From Gammaproteobacteria bacterium (lineage in GTDB: Bacteria; Pseudomonadota; Gammaproteobacteria; Xanthomonadales; Xanthomonadaceae), in assembly GCA_030431185.1 (NCBI GenBank), contig JAUIJO010000120.1, positions 1-9,493 on the forward strand: DNA of 9,493 nucleotides, read 5' to 3'. Shown here one piece after another: positions 1-6,553 of the stretch. Every line of letters begins with the position of its first letter. Position 1 is the stretch's first letter. Both the position numbers and the translations under genes were made by a program. Below the pieces are notes generated by a model, which saw only the letters and a list, made by a program, of their open reading frames with translations, searched no databases and was not told where the DNA came from.

Positions 1-222
1 TCGCCGGAGGCCAAGTACAAGGGCAAGAACTTCATCGACACCGTCGTCTACCGCGGCGGCGACGCCGTCAGCGCGTGGAGCAAGACGCTCGTCGACATGC
101 TCGCCAGCCAGCCCGCCATCGCCGCCCTCGTCGGCGCCGCGCTGGCGCTCGCCTGGGCGGTGACGGGAGGCAGTCTGGCGCGGGCGCAGCAGCGCATGAA
201 CGGGACAAGGCCCGAAGGGTGA
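1..222 (+). CDS. C-terminal end of an ADP/ATP translocase-like (NTT-related) multi-pass carrier, partial
   Basis: An open frame enters from the left edge and stops at TGA 220-222, giving 73 residues. The visible part begins with a charged loop containing KYKGKNFIDTVVYRGGD (residues 5-21). I recall this motif from bacterial members of the ADP/ATP carrier-like family, just before their last membrane helix. One hydrophobic helix follows at about residues 39-56, then a short basic, polar tail. The family comprises inner-membrane multi-helix carriers; whether free-living members carry nucleotides is unclear, so no substrate is assigned. The start and most of the protein lie outside the window. A generic MFS transporter is the alternative. 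The family call rests on one short motif. Confidence 0.6.
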   Translation, partial: SPEAKYKGKNFIDTVVYRGGDAVSAWSKTLVDMLASQPAIAALVGAALALAWAVTGGSLARAQQRMNGTRPEG

Positions 223-377
223 CTGCCTTCACGACGCAAGGCGGACACTGCGCACGGTGCGCTGGTGACGCCGCTACAGGACCGTGTTGACCGCCTGCTG
301 GCCGCCTCTTCACAATCCATCGACGCACTTCAACGCAGGCTGCTGAAGGCGTTTCGCGGCCGTAACAACCAGGCCGC

Positions 378-383
378 TATATT
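378..383 (+). promoter_or_regulatory. possible -10 element for the Lpp-like lipoprotein gene
   Basis: TATATT lies in a short AT-rich island (about 377-390) within otherwise GC-rich sequence, 34 bases before the ATG at 418. That distance suits a sigma-70 -10 element. No convincing -35 hexamer stands 16-18 bases upstream, so the call rests on the -10 match and position alone. Confidence 0.3.
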
Positions 384-417
384 TGATTTCCGATCCCCCG
401 GACGAAGGAGAACTGTC

Positions 418-687
418 ATGTCTCTCACCAAGCAACCGCCGTCGATGGCACGTACGTTGGGCGTGGCAATCGCCGCCGCCCTGGTCCTTGGCGGCTGCGC
501 CACCTACGACGACGATTTCGCAAGGGTCAATTCCCGCCTCGACCAGCTCGATTCGCAGGTGCAGGGCGCCGCCCAGAGCGCCGAATCCGCGAACCAGTCC
601 GCGCAGCAGGCCAACCAGCGACTGGATTCGCTGGAGAACCGCGTCCAGCAGCTCGAGGGCTCGCCGGGTCGCGTGCCGCGCGGTTGA
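418..687 (+). CDS. Lpp-like alanine-rich coiled-coil outer-membrane lipoprotein
   Basis: An 89-residue protein. ATG 418 is preferred over upstream in-frame starts because GAAGGAG (404-410) sits seven bases before it and because a lipoprotein signal follows directly. The n-region contains K5 and R12, the hydrophobic stretch runs about 14-25, and the lipobox is LGGC with lipidated Cys27. The mature 63 residues form one long helix with V/L/A at heptad spacing, an alanine- and glutamine-rich middle and leucine-rich ends, as in the Lpp/alanine-zipper family (E. coli Lpp has 58 mature residues). It is likely a trimeric outer-membrane lipoprotein. The only lysine in the whole protein is K5 in the signal peptide; the C-terminus is RVPRG, so Lpp-style attachment to peptidoglycan through a terminal lysine is not possible. 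A YkuD L,D-transpeptidase follows. Confidence 0.8.
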   Translation: MSLTKQPPSMARTLGVAIAAALVLGGCATYDDDFARVNSRLDQLDSQVQGAAQSAESANQSAQQANQRLDSLENRVQQLEGSPGRVPRG

Positions 688-725
688 TCGTCGCTGCACG
701 ATCAGTGTCGATCGCGTTGAACCAC

Positions 726-755
726 GGACGGGTGGCCCTTGCGGGCCGCCCGTCC
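726..755 (+). terminator. strong hairpin after the lipoprotein gene, possible terminator
   Basis: Arms 726-738 and 743-755 pair over 13 bases, with one G-U pair when read as + strand RNA (T733/G748) and a TTGC loop. It lies 38 bases after the lipoprotein stop. The sequence after it (CTATCC) is not T-rich, so it may instead work as an attenuator or 3'-end stabiliser. A possible TTG start codon at 739 for the next gene falls in the loop, which argues against that start. Confidence 0.45.
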
Positions 756-780
756 CTATCCTGAGCTACCCTTCAGCACA

Positions 781-1533
781 GTGAGCCGCCCCATCCGTAC
801 GTCCAAGTCCCCCGCGATCCGCGCCGCCCAGGGCGCGCTGCTGCTGGCGCTGTCCTTTTCGGGCATCGGCCTGGCCAGCGCCCAGGAAGAGGAAGCCACC
901 GCGCCGCCCGCGCCGGAGGTCACCAGCAGCAATCCGAACGACCAGCTTCCGCCCGGCCAGGAAGTCTCCGATACCGTGATCGAGCTCGCCGGCTGGGTGG
1001 TCGCCACCCGCGACACCGAAGGCTACCCCTTCGCGATCATGGACAAGGCCGCGGCACAGATCCTCGTGTTCAACGGCAAGGGACGCCTCCTGGGTGCCGC
1101 GCCCGGCCTGTTCGGGTCGGCCGTGGGCGATCACTCGGCCCCCGGTGTCGCCGGCCTCGCGCTCCGCGAAATCCCCGGCCGCGACCGCACCACCCCCGCC
1201 GGCCGCTTCATCGGCGGTTACGGCCCGTCCATCGACGCCGGGCGCGTCCTGTGGGTGGACTACGACGCTGCGGTCTCCATGCACCCCACGGCGACCGGCG
1301 TCCCCGCCGAGAAGCGCCCCGAACGCCTGGCATCGCCCACGCCCGACGACAACCGCATCACCCACGGGTGCATCAACGTCGCGCCCGAGTTCTACGAAGG
1401 CATCATCCAGCCGACCTTCGAGAAGGGCGGCGTGTTCTACATCATGCCGGACACGGCATCGCTGGCGGAGACTTTCCCGGAGTTCGCGAAGAGTCGCGAG
1501 GGTTCCGGGCCGGAAAGGCACGGCGAAGATTGA
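781..1533 (+). CDS. Exported YkuD-type L,D-transpeptidase
   Basis: From GTG 781 this encodes 250 residues. A basic n-region and a hydrophobic core (about 18-31) end in ASA|Q at residue 34, a good Sec signal-peptidase site. An acidic, proline-rich linker follows (35-60). The catalytic domain occupies about 65-225, with ITHGCIN holding His195 and nucleophile Cys197 and an upstream His168 in SMHP. This fits the YkuD pattern H...[S/T]HGChN. Such enzymes form 3-3 cross-links in peptidoglycan or attach proteins to it in the periplasm. His168 and Thr194 are 25 residues apart, more than the 14-17 usually quoted, so an insertion lies in the active-site loop. The in-frame TTG at 739 lies in a hairpin loop and is unlikely. 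No clear Shine-Dalgarno precedes GTG 781, so the start is uncertain. The target is unknown. Confidence 0.8.
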   Translation: MSRPIRTSKSPAIRAAQGALLLALSFSGIGLASAQEEEATAPPAPEVTSSNPNDQLPPGQEVSDTVIELAGWVVATRDTEGYPFAIMDKAAAQILVFNGKGRLLGAAPGLFGSAVGDHSAPGVAGLALREIPGRDRTTPAGRFIGGYGPSIDAGRVLWVDYDAAVSMHPTATGVPAEKRPERLASPTPDDNRITHGCINVAPEFYEGIIQPTFEKGGVFYIMPDTASLAETFPEFAKSREGSGPERHGED

Positions 1534-1610
1534 ATCGCCCCACTCGCAGGCTTCCCTCTCTGCCGCACACCCATGAGCGTATCGGGGTCCAGGGAGGTTG
1601 ATGCGAGTCC

Positions 1611-1624
1611 GACGCGATCGCGTC
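1611..1624. repeat. perfect 14-bp palindrome at the end of the GNAT gene
   Basis: GACGCGATCGCGTC reads the same on both strands. It lies between the convergent L,D-transpeptidase and GNAT genes and overlaps two bases of the GNAT stop codon. With no loop and no T-run it is not a standard terminator. It could be a protein-binding site or chance in GC-rich DNA. Confidence 0.35.
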
Positions 1625-2273
1625 AGTCTTCCAGACCCTTGCACATGAGAATCGCCGACGCCGGACACAGCTCCGAGAACTGCGCAGTCGCGGCAATGGC
1701 GGGAGGCACTTCACCCCGCTCCACCTGCCTGTATCCCTGCCGCTCGAAGTAGCCGGCGGCATCGGTGGTGAGCAGGTGCAGCCGGCGCTGGCCGGCGGCG
1801 AGCGCCTGCGCTTCGGCGTGTTCCAGCAGTTCCCGGGCGAGGCCACGGCCCTGCCAGGCCGTGGCCACGGCGAGCGAACGGACCAGGGCTTCGCTTCCGT
1901 GGAACTCCATGCCGACGATGGCCTGCGGCACGCCGTGGCGCCGGATGCCCCACAGGCGTATCGGGGCGATGGCCAGGTCGGCCGTTGGCAAACCGGCGGC
2001 GTCGAGCAGGGCCCTGGCTTCCTCGTCGGCTTCGAACGGCGTGATACGCGGGCGCTTGTGCGCTTCGCGGATGATGCGTTTGTCGAGGATGCGGACCGTC
2101 CCAACCATCAGCAGGCGCAGGTCGCGGACGATGTAGTCGGCGAGTTCGGCATCGTCGATGGCGTCCCCGTCGATGTCGAGGCGGAAGCCCTGGCCTTGCA
2201 GGCCGCCGCCGTTGCTGAAGTCGATCTCGAAGTCGAACACGACCCGGTGTGGGGCAGGATCGGCGGCGCTCAT
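1623..2273 (-). CDS. Two-domain protein: uncharacterised N-terminal domain fused to an ArsN2-like GNAT acetyltransferase
   Basis: 216 residues. Residues about 9-74 form a compact conserved-looking region (FDFEIDFSNGGGLQGQGFRL, then VRDLRLLMVG and KRIIREAHK) that I cannot assign to a characterised family. Residues about 82-214 are a GNAT fold with the acetyl-CoA-binding signature QGRGLA at 141-146 after VRSLAVA, and FERQGY at 176-181. The C-terminal FSELCPASA (199-207) resembles the ArsN2 subgroup of GNATs, linked to arsenic resistance. No ars genes are in the window, so the substrate is open: some small amine-bearing compound. The start codon overlaps the stop of the upstream EamA transporter (ATGA, 2270-2273), implying translational coupling. 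The pair may modify and export the same kind of molecule, which is inference. Confidence 0.75.
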   Translation of the reverse strand: MSAADPAPHRVVFDFEIDFSNGGGLQGQGFRLDIDGDAIDDAELADYIVRDLRLLMVGTVRILDKRIIREAHKRPRITPFEADEEARALLDAAGLPTADLAIAPIRLWGIRRHGVPQAIVGMEFHGSEALVRSLAVATAWQGRGLARELLEHAEAQALAAGQRRLHLLTTDAAGYFERQGYRQVERGEVPPAIAATAQFSELCPASAILMCKGLED

Positions 2274-3208
2274 GGCGTTTGCCTGGGCTTGCCCTGGCTG
2301 AAGGCCACGCTGCCGAGGATGATCGCGCCGGCCACGCCCATGGTCAGGGTCAGCGGTTCGTCGAGCAGCCACCAGGCCCAGGCGACGCCGAACAGCGGCA
2401 CCAGGTAGGTGACGGTGGAAGCGCGGCTGGCGCCGACGCGGGCGATCAGGCGGTAGTACATGACGAAGGCGATGCCGGTGCAGAGCACGCCCAGCAGCGC
2501 GGCGCAGAGCCAGGACAGCATGGGGACCGGCGCCCGTGGCCAGTGCATGACGGCCAGCGGCGTCACCAGCAGGGTCGCGCAGCTGAGGGTGGCGGCCGCG
2601 ACGGCGGCCGGCGGCAGGCCGGTGAGGTGGCGGCGCACCAGGTTGATGCCGATCCCGTAGAGGAAGGCCGCGCCGGCGCCGGCGACGACGGCCATGCCGA
2701 TGCTGGCGCCGGCGACCTTTCCGCTGGCGAGCACCACCACGCCGGCGAAACCGGCCATCAGGGCGACGGCTCGACGGGTGCCGATGCGTTCGCCGAAGAA
2801 CAGGAAGCCGATCAGCGCGGTGAACAGCACCGTCATCGCGTTGCTGATGGCACTCACTCCGGCCGGCGCCTGCTGCGCGGCCCAGGCGAACAGCACGAAG
2901 GGCACGGCCGAATTGATCAGCGCGATGCCGGCGAGCTTGGGCCACAGGGAGGGCGGGAAATGCGCGCGGGCGCGCCAGAGGAACGGCAGCAGCACGACCG
3001 CGCCGAAGCCCAGGCGCACCTCGACCAGGGGGAAGGAACCGAAGTCCGGCGCGGCGACCCGCATGAACAGGAACGAGGCGCCCCAGATCGCACCGAGCAC
3101 GCACAACTCCAGCGGGGTCTTCCAGTCGCGCGCCGCCGTGTCCACCGGCGAGGCGCCGGCAGCGGGCGCGATCGAATCAACGGGTGCGGCGGCATCGGCG
3201 GAGAGCAT
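2270..3208 (-). CDS. EamA/DMT-family membrane transporter (first of two)
   Basis: 312 residues, the usual length for the drug/metabolite transporter superfamily. After an Ala/Pro-rich N-terminal tail of about 34 residues come ten predicted membrane helices in two EamA repeats (about 38-165 and 175-300). Typical features are GAIWGASFLFMRVA in helix 1, the Pro-containing YLVPLFGVAWAWWLLDEP near the end of repeat two, and NSAVPFVLFAWAAQ in repeat one. Members are inner-membrane exporters of amino acids, metabolites or toxic compounds; the substrate cannot be read here. The start is the first good ATG after a plausible promoter, although its ribosome site is weak. It is translationally coupled to the GNAT gene and faces a LysR gene head to head, so LysR control is likely. 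Confidence 0.85.
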   Translation of the reverse strand: MLSADAAAPVDSIAPAAGASPVDTAARDWKTPLELCVLGAIWGASFLFMRVAAPDFGSFPLVEVRLGFGAVVLLPFLWRARAHFPPSLWPKLAGIALINSAVPFVLFAWAAQQAPAGVSAISNAMTVLFTALIGFLFFGERIGTRRAVALMAGFAGVVVLASGKVAGASIGMAVVAGAGAAFLYGIGINLVRRHLTGLPPAAVAAATLSCATLLVTPLAVMHWPRAPVPMLSWLCAALLGVLCTGIAFVMYYRLIARVGASRASTVTYLVPLFGVAWAWWLLDEPLTLTMGVAGAIILGSVAFSQGKPRQTP

Positions 3209-3234
3209 GAGGGACGAGTCCGATTCGTGGCTGT

Positions 3235-3263
3235 GTATTTTCGACGTGCGGGGCAATCTACAA
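3235..3263 (-). promoter_or_regulatory. putative sigma-70 promoter of the EamA-GNAT pair
   Basis: On the minus strand TTGTAG (3258-3263) and AAATAC (3235-3240) are separated by 17 bases, in the AT-richest part of the LysR/EamA gap. Transcription would begin near 3228, about 20 bases before the start codon. Both hexamers are imperfect. LysR T-N11-A sites could fit here (for example T3259 to A3271), but no clear dyad was seen. Confidence 0.4.
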
Positions 3264-3310
3264 CAAGCGCATACTTTGCTTCCCAGCCACAAATCATGCT
3301 TGAGGCTCCC

Positions 3311-4195
3311 ATGGCATTGCGCGCGGACCTGCTGCCGGCATTGGCGGCGTTCGAATCGGCGGCCCGGCACCAGAACTTTACCCACGCCGCCGAAGAGCTC
3401 CACCTGACCGCCAGCGCGGTCAGCCACCACGTCCGCAAGCTGGAATCCCGGCTGGGCGTGAGCCTGTTCCAGCGCCACGCGCGCGGGGTCTCGCTGACCG
3501 CCGAGGGCCGCCAGCTCGCCGACGCCGCCAGCACCGCCCTGGCCGACATGGACGGCGTGGTCCACAAGCTGCGCACGCAGGGCGACGAGCAGGCGCGCAT
3601 CCGCGTCACCACCCTGCACTCGCTGGCGTACACGTGGCTGATCCCCCGGCTGCCGGATTTCAGCCAGCGGCATCCCGACATCCGCCTCAACCTCGACACC
3701 GAGATCGCGCTGACCCGGTTCGACGACGGCGGCCCGGACCTGGGCATCCGCCACGGCCCCGGGCACTGGCCGGGCCTGTCGGCGCACCACCTGATGGACG
3801 ACGAGATGTTCCCGGTGGCGTCCCCGGGCATGCGCGGCTTCGCCGACATCGCCACGCCGGCCGACCTGCTCGGGCAGCGCCTGATCGCCGACCACACGCG
3901 GCAGGGCTGGCTGGACTGGTTCCGCGCCGCCGACCTGCGTGGCGCGCGCATCGACGAATACCACACCTTCAGCGACACCTCCGACGCGCTGAGTGCCGCC
4001 GCGCACGGACTGGGCGTGTTCCTGGCGCGACAGCGCATCGCCGCACCCTATCTCGCGTCCGGTCGCCTGGCCCGGTTGCCCGGCCCGACCCTCAAGGCGC
4101 GCTGGAGCTACTACGTGGTCTACCCGGCGCACCGTCGCCTGCGTCCGGCGGCGGCGACCTTCGTGGACTGGCTGCTGGCGCAGGGCCAGGACTGA
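3311..4195 (+). CDS. LysR-family transcriptional regulator, GcvA-like
   Basis: From ATG 3311 this encodes 294 residues, standard for LysR regulators. The N-terminal winged helix-turn-helix spans about 6-65, with NFTHAAEELHLTASAVSHHV (22-41) as the helix-turn-helix and LESRLGVSLFQR after it. The LPALAAFESAARH opening resembles the GcvA subgroup. The effector-binding domain runs about 90-290. ATG 3311 is preferred to the in-frame ATG 3296 because GAGG (3302-3305) sits five bases before it and nothing suitable precedes 3296. It lies head to head with the EamA-GNAT pair, the typical arrangement of a LysR activator with its target, so it probably senses the compound handled by that transporter or acetyltransferase. 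The ligand is unknown. Confidence 0.9.
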   Translation: MALRADLLPALAAFESAARHQNFTHAAEELHLTASAVSHHVRKLESRLGVSLFQRHARGVSLTAEGRQLADAASTALADMDGVVHKLRTQGDEQARIRVTTLHSLAYTWLIPRLPDFSQRHPDIRLNLDTEIALTRFDDGGPDLGIRHGPGHWPGLSAHHLMDDEMFPVASPGMRGFADIATPADLLGQRLIADHTRQGWLDWFRAADLRGARIDEYHTFSDTSDALSAAAHGLGVFLARQRIAAPYLASGRLARLPGPTLKARWSYYVVYPAHRRLRPAAATFVDWLLAQGQD

Positions 4196-4260
4196 ACGCC
4201 CCCTCCCCGGGGCCCCGCCGATCTGCAAGACTTGCCGCCACCCCACCGCCACCCAAGACC

Positions 4261-5202
4261 ATGTCCCCGAGCAGCAAGGCCCAGCTCCAGATCCATTTCT
4301 GCGTCCTGCTGTGGGGGTTCACCGCCATCCTCGGCAAGCTGATCTCGCTGCCGGCGCTGCCGCTGGTGTGGTGGCGCATGCTGCTGGTCGCGCTGGCGCT
4401 GGCCCTGGTGCCGAGGGTGTGGCGGGCCCTGCGCGCGATGCCGGCGCGCCTCATGTGGGCCTACGCCGGCGTCGGCACCCTGGTCGCGCTGCACTGGCTG
4501 ACCTTCTATGGCGCGATCAAGCTGGCGAATGCCTCGGTAGCGGCGACCTGCATCGCGCTGGCGACGGTGTTCACCGCGCTGATCGAACCCTGGCTGGCAC
4601 GCCGCCGCTTCGCGATGCGCGAGGTGCTGCTGGGCCTGGCGGTGCTGCCCGGCGTCGCGCTGGTGGTGGACGGCGTGCCGGACGACATGCGCATCGGCGT
4701 GGTGGTCGGCGCGATATCGGCGGTGTTCGTGGCCTTGTTCGGCTCGCTCAACAAGCGCCTGGTCGACCACGGCGATCCGCTGACCGTGACCGCGCTGGAG
4801 CTGGGCGCGGGCACCCTGGCGTTGACCGTGCTCGCACCACTGATGCCTATGATCTTCCCCGCGTTCGCCGGCCCCCTGCTGATCGTGCCGAGCCTCGACG
4901 ACACCCTGCTGTTGCTGACGCTGTCGCTGGCCTGCACGCTGCTGCCGTTCGCGCTGTCGCTGGTGGCGCTGCGCCACATGAGCGCGTTCGCGGCGCAGCT
5001 GGCGGTGAACCTGGAGCCGGTCTACGCGATCGTGCTGGCGATCCTGCTGCTGGACGAACAGCACGAACTCTCGCCGCGTTTCTACCTCGGCGTGGCGATC
5101 ATCCTGCTGGTGGTGCTGGCCTACCCGCTGCTGCATCGTCCGCGCCGGATCAACCAGCCCGAGGCGCTGGCGGTCGGCGAAGCCAAGGACATCACCGACT
5201 GA
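4261..5202 (+). CDS. EamA/DMT-family membrane transporter (second of two)
   Basis: 313 residues with ten predicted membrane helices in two EamA repeats (about 8-140 and 150-290). Characteristic stretches are CVLLWGFTAILGKLI in helix 1, FYGAIKLANASVAAT in repeat one and NLEPVYAIVLAILLLDEQ in repeat two. It acts in the inner membrane, probably as a metabolite or amino-acid exporter; the substrate is not readable. It begins 65 bases after LysR on the same strand and could be co-transcribed with it or have its own promoter. It differs clearly from the EamA protein on the other side of LysR: no N-terminal tail and different helix sequences, so it is not a recent duplicate. The ribosome site before ATG 4261 is weak (CAAGA). 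Confidence 0.85.
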   Translation: MSPSSKAQLQIHFCVLLWGFTAILGKLISLPALPLVWWRMLLVALALALVPRVWRALRAMPARLMWAYAGVGTLVALHWLTFYGAIKLANASVAATCIALATVFTALIEPWLARRRFAMREVLLGLAVLPGVALVVDGVPDDMRIGVVVGAISAVFVALFGSLNKRLVDHGDPLTVTALELGAGTLALTVLAPLMPMIFPAFAGPLLIVPSLDDTLLLLTLSLACTLLPFALSLVALRHMSAFAAQLAVNLEPVYAIVLAILLLDEQHELSPRFYLGVAIILLVVLAYPLLHRPRRINQPEALAVGEAKDITD

Positions 5203-5229
5203 AGCCTCCCGCCGGCGCCGCATGGCGGC

Positions 5230-5235
5230 TATGCT
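5230..5235 (+). promoter_or_regulatory. possible -10 element upstream of the DoxX gene
   Basis: TATGCT stands 31 bases before ATG 5266, a suitable position for a sigma-70 -10 box. The upstream sequence is GC-rich with no recognisable -35 hexamer, so the DoxX gene may simply be read from the transporter upstream. Confidence 0.22.
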
Positions 5236-5265
5236 TCCCGCATCGCCCCTGGACACGGATCCCGC

Positions 5266-5661
5266 ATGAACCCCGCCACCCAGCACGACATCGGCAAACT
5301 GATCCTGCGCGTCACGCTCGGCCTGCTGGTGCTGCTGCACGGCATCGCCAAGCTCAAGGGCGGCATGGGCGGGATCGTGGGCCTGGTCGAATCGCACGGC
5401 CTGCCCGGCTTCCTCGCCTACGGCGTGCTCATCGGCGAGGTGCTCGGTCCGCTGATGCTGGTGATCGGCTACCACGCGCGCATCGGCGCGGTGCTGGTCG
5501 CGTTGAACATGGTGTTCGCGATCGCGCTGGTGCACATGGGCGAACTCGGCCACTTCAACCGCCAGGGCGGCTGGGCGCTGGAGCTGCAGGCGATGTTCCT
5601 GTCGGCCGCGGTCGCGCTCGCCCTGTTCGGCCCCGGCCGCTTCAGCGCCAACCAGCGCTGA
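5266..5661 (+). CDS. DoxX-family integral membrane protein
   Basis: 131 residues with four predicted membrane helices: about 9-26, 47-68, 73-95 and 104-123. The N-terminal LILRVTLGLLVLLHGIAKL and the GEVLGPLMLVIGYHARIGA segment are typical of the DoxX/YphA-like family. That family is broad; some members take part in thiol or redox stress complexes and others are quinol-oxidase subunits. Nothing here selects one role. CGGA before the ATG is a modest ribosome site. It follows the second EamA gene by 63 bases and precedes an unrecognised membrane protein by 33 bases, so the four genes from 4261 to 6509 may be one transcript. Confidence 0.8.
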   Translation: MNPATQHDIGKLILRVTLGLLVLLHGIAKLKGGMGGIVGLVESHGLPGFLAYGVLIGEVLGPLMLVIGYHARIGAVLVALNMVFAIALVHMGELGHFNRQGGWALELQAMFLSAAVALALFGPGRFSANQR

Positions 5662-5694
5662 GCGACGAAGCCAGGGACCGCCACGCGACCGGGC

Positions 5695-6261
5695 ATGGAC
5701 CAGTTCCCGCACATCCGCATCCTGATGGGCATGGTCCTGGGCCTGGCCATCACCACGCTGCTGAAGGGCCTGGCGCAGTTCGTCCAGCACCCGGACCGGG
5801 AGCGCGTGTACTGGGTGCACATCGGCTGGGCGGTCACCATGTTCGTCCTGCTGGTGCACTTCTGGTGGTGGGAATACGAGCTGGTCAAGGTCAGCGACTG
5901 GACGTTCCTGATGTACGGGTTCCTGGTGGGTTACACGGTGCTGTTCTACCTGCTGTGCACCCTGCTGTTCCCCGACGACCTGCGCGAGTACGCCGGGTAT
6001 CGCGACTACTTCATGTCCCGGCGCGGCTGGTTCTTCGGCCTGATGGCGCTGTCCTACGTCGTCGACCTCGGCGATACGCTGATCAAAGGTCGGGCGTACA
6101 TGGGCGACCTGGGCAACGAGTACCTGCTCCGCAACGGCGCCTACGTGCTCATGTGCCTGGTCGCGATGCGAACGCGCTCGCAGTGGTTCCATCGCGCGTT
6201 CGTCGTGACCGCGCTGCTGTACGAACTCAGCTGGATCTACCGGCTGTACGATCGCCTCTGA
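5695..6261 (+). CDS. Unrecognised multi-pass membrane protein
   Basis: 188 residues; I do not recognise the family. About five or six hydrophobic segments are visible: 9-27, 42-60, 72-94, 111-124, 147-158 and 168-182. The second carries an aromatic cluster, HFWWWEYEL. Between segments three and four is a polar stretch, FPDDLREYAGYRDYFMSRR, with many charged and tyrosine residues. Coding nature is supported by the alternation of hydrophobic and polar segments, neighbour-like codon use and tight spacing to DoxX (33 bases upstream) and the S4 gene (17 bases downstream). The ribosome site is poor, and no better start was found in the short gap. It is likely an inner-membrane protein of unknown function. 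Confidence 0.7.
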   Translation: MDQFPHIRILMGMVLGLAITTLLKGLAQFVQHPDRERVYWVHIGWAVTMFVLLVHFWWWEYELVKVSDWTFLMYGFLVGYTVLFYLLCTLLFPDDLREYAGYRDYFMSRRGWFFGLMALSYVVDLGDTLIKGRAYMGDLGNEYLLRNGAYVLMCLVAMRTRSQWFHRAFVVTALLYELSWIYRLYDRL

Positions 6262-6278
6262 ATCCCCCGGGACACCCC

Positions 6279-6509
6279 ATGCAACACATCCGTTTCGAAC
6301 TCGAACCCGACCGCGAGCACGTCGAGCTCAACCAGCTGCTGAAGCTGGCGGGACTGTGCGACAGCGGCGGGATGGGCAAGGCGATCGTCGCCAGCGGCGC
6401 GGTCGAGGTGGATGGCGAAGTGGAGTTGCGCAAGACCTGCAAGATCCGGCCGGGCCAGCGCGTGGTGCTTGAAGACGTTGAGATCGAGGTGGTGTCGGGG
6501 CAGGCATGA
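6279..6509 (+). CDS. YbcJ-like S4-domain RNA-binding protein
   Basis: 76 residues, matching the length of the single-domain YbcJ/YaaA-type S4 proteins. The S4 fold covers almost the whole chain: VELNQLLKLAGLCDSGGMGK (residues 15-34) holds the paired helices, then IVASGAVEVDGEVELRKTCK and the closing strands IRPGQRVVL and VEIEVV. S4 domains bind structured RNA, often rRNA or tRNA; a role in ribosome or RNA handling in the cytoplasm is likely but unproven. The ATG lies 17 bases after the preceding stop, so it is probably the last gene of the 4261-6509 transcript. After it the repeat region begins. Confidence 0.85.
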   Translation: MQHIRFELEPDREHVELNQLLKLAGLCDSGGMGKAIVASGAVEVDGEVELRKTCKIRPGQRVVLEDVEIEVVSGQA

Positions 6510-6553
6510 GCCGCGGGGCGGCGTGCCAGGTCCTGGTCACGCGGCCGGGCGGG

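Noticed and set aside
48..328. Short frames on both strands over the end of the carrier gene
   Set aside because: Frame 1 carries the family motif through to its stop; the others are Arg/Ala-rich shadows.
766..1668. 300-residue open frame on the minus strand opposite the L,D-transpeptidase
   Set aside because: Composition is Gly/Arg/Val-rich without recognisable domains, and it mirrors a gene with a clear catalytic motif. Long antisense frames are expected at this G+C.
2249..3310. Long in-frame extension upstream of the LysR start on the + strand
   Set aside because: It is antisense to the EamA transporter, rich in Gly/Gln/His/Arg, and the LysR domain begins right after the ATG at 3311, which has its own ribosome site.
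3209..4252. Minus-strand upstream extension of the first EamA protein through the LysR region
   Set aside because: The extension is antisense to LysR and non-globular; the transporter helices begin only after the ATG at 3208.
3311..5202. Idea that the two EamA genes are a recent duplication around LysR
   Set aside because: Their helix sequences and termini differ throughout, so they are only distant members of the same superfamily.
4120..6192. 690-residue minus-strand open frame opposite EamA, DoxX and the membrane protein
   Set aside because: It is full of Gln, His, Arg and Asp with no domain, as expected from the antisense of hydrophobic genes. The + strand holds three recognisable membrane proteins.
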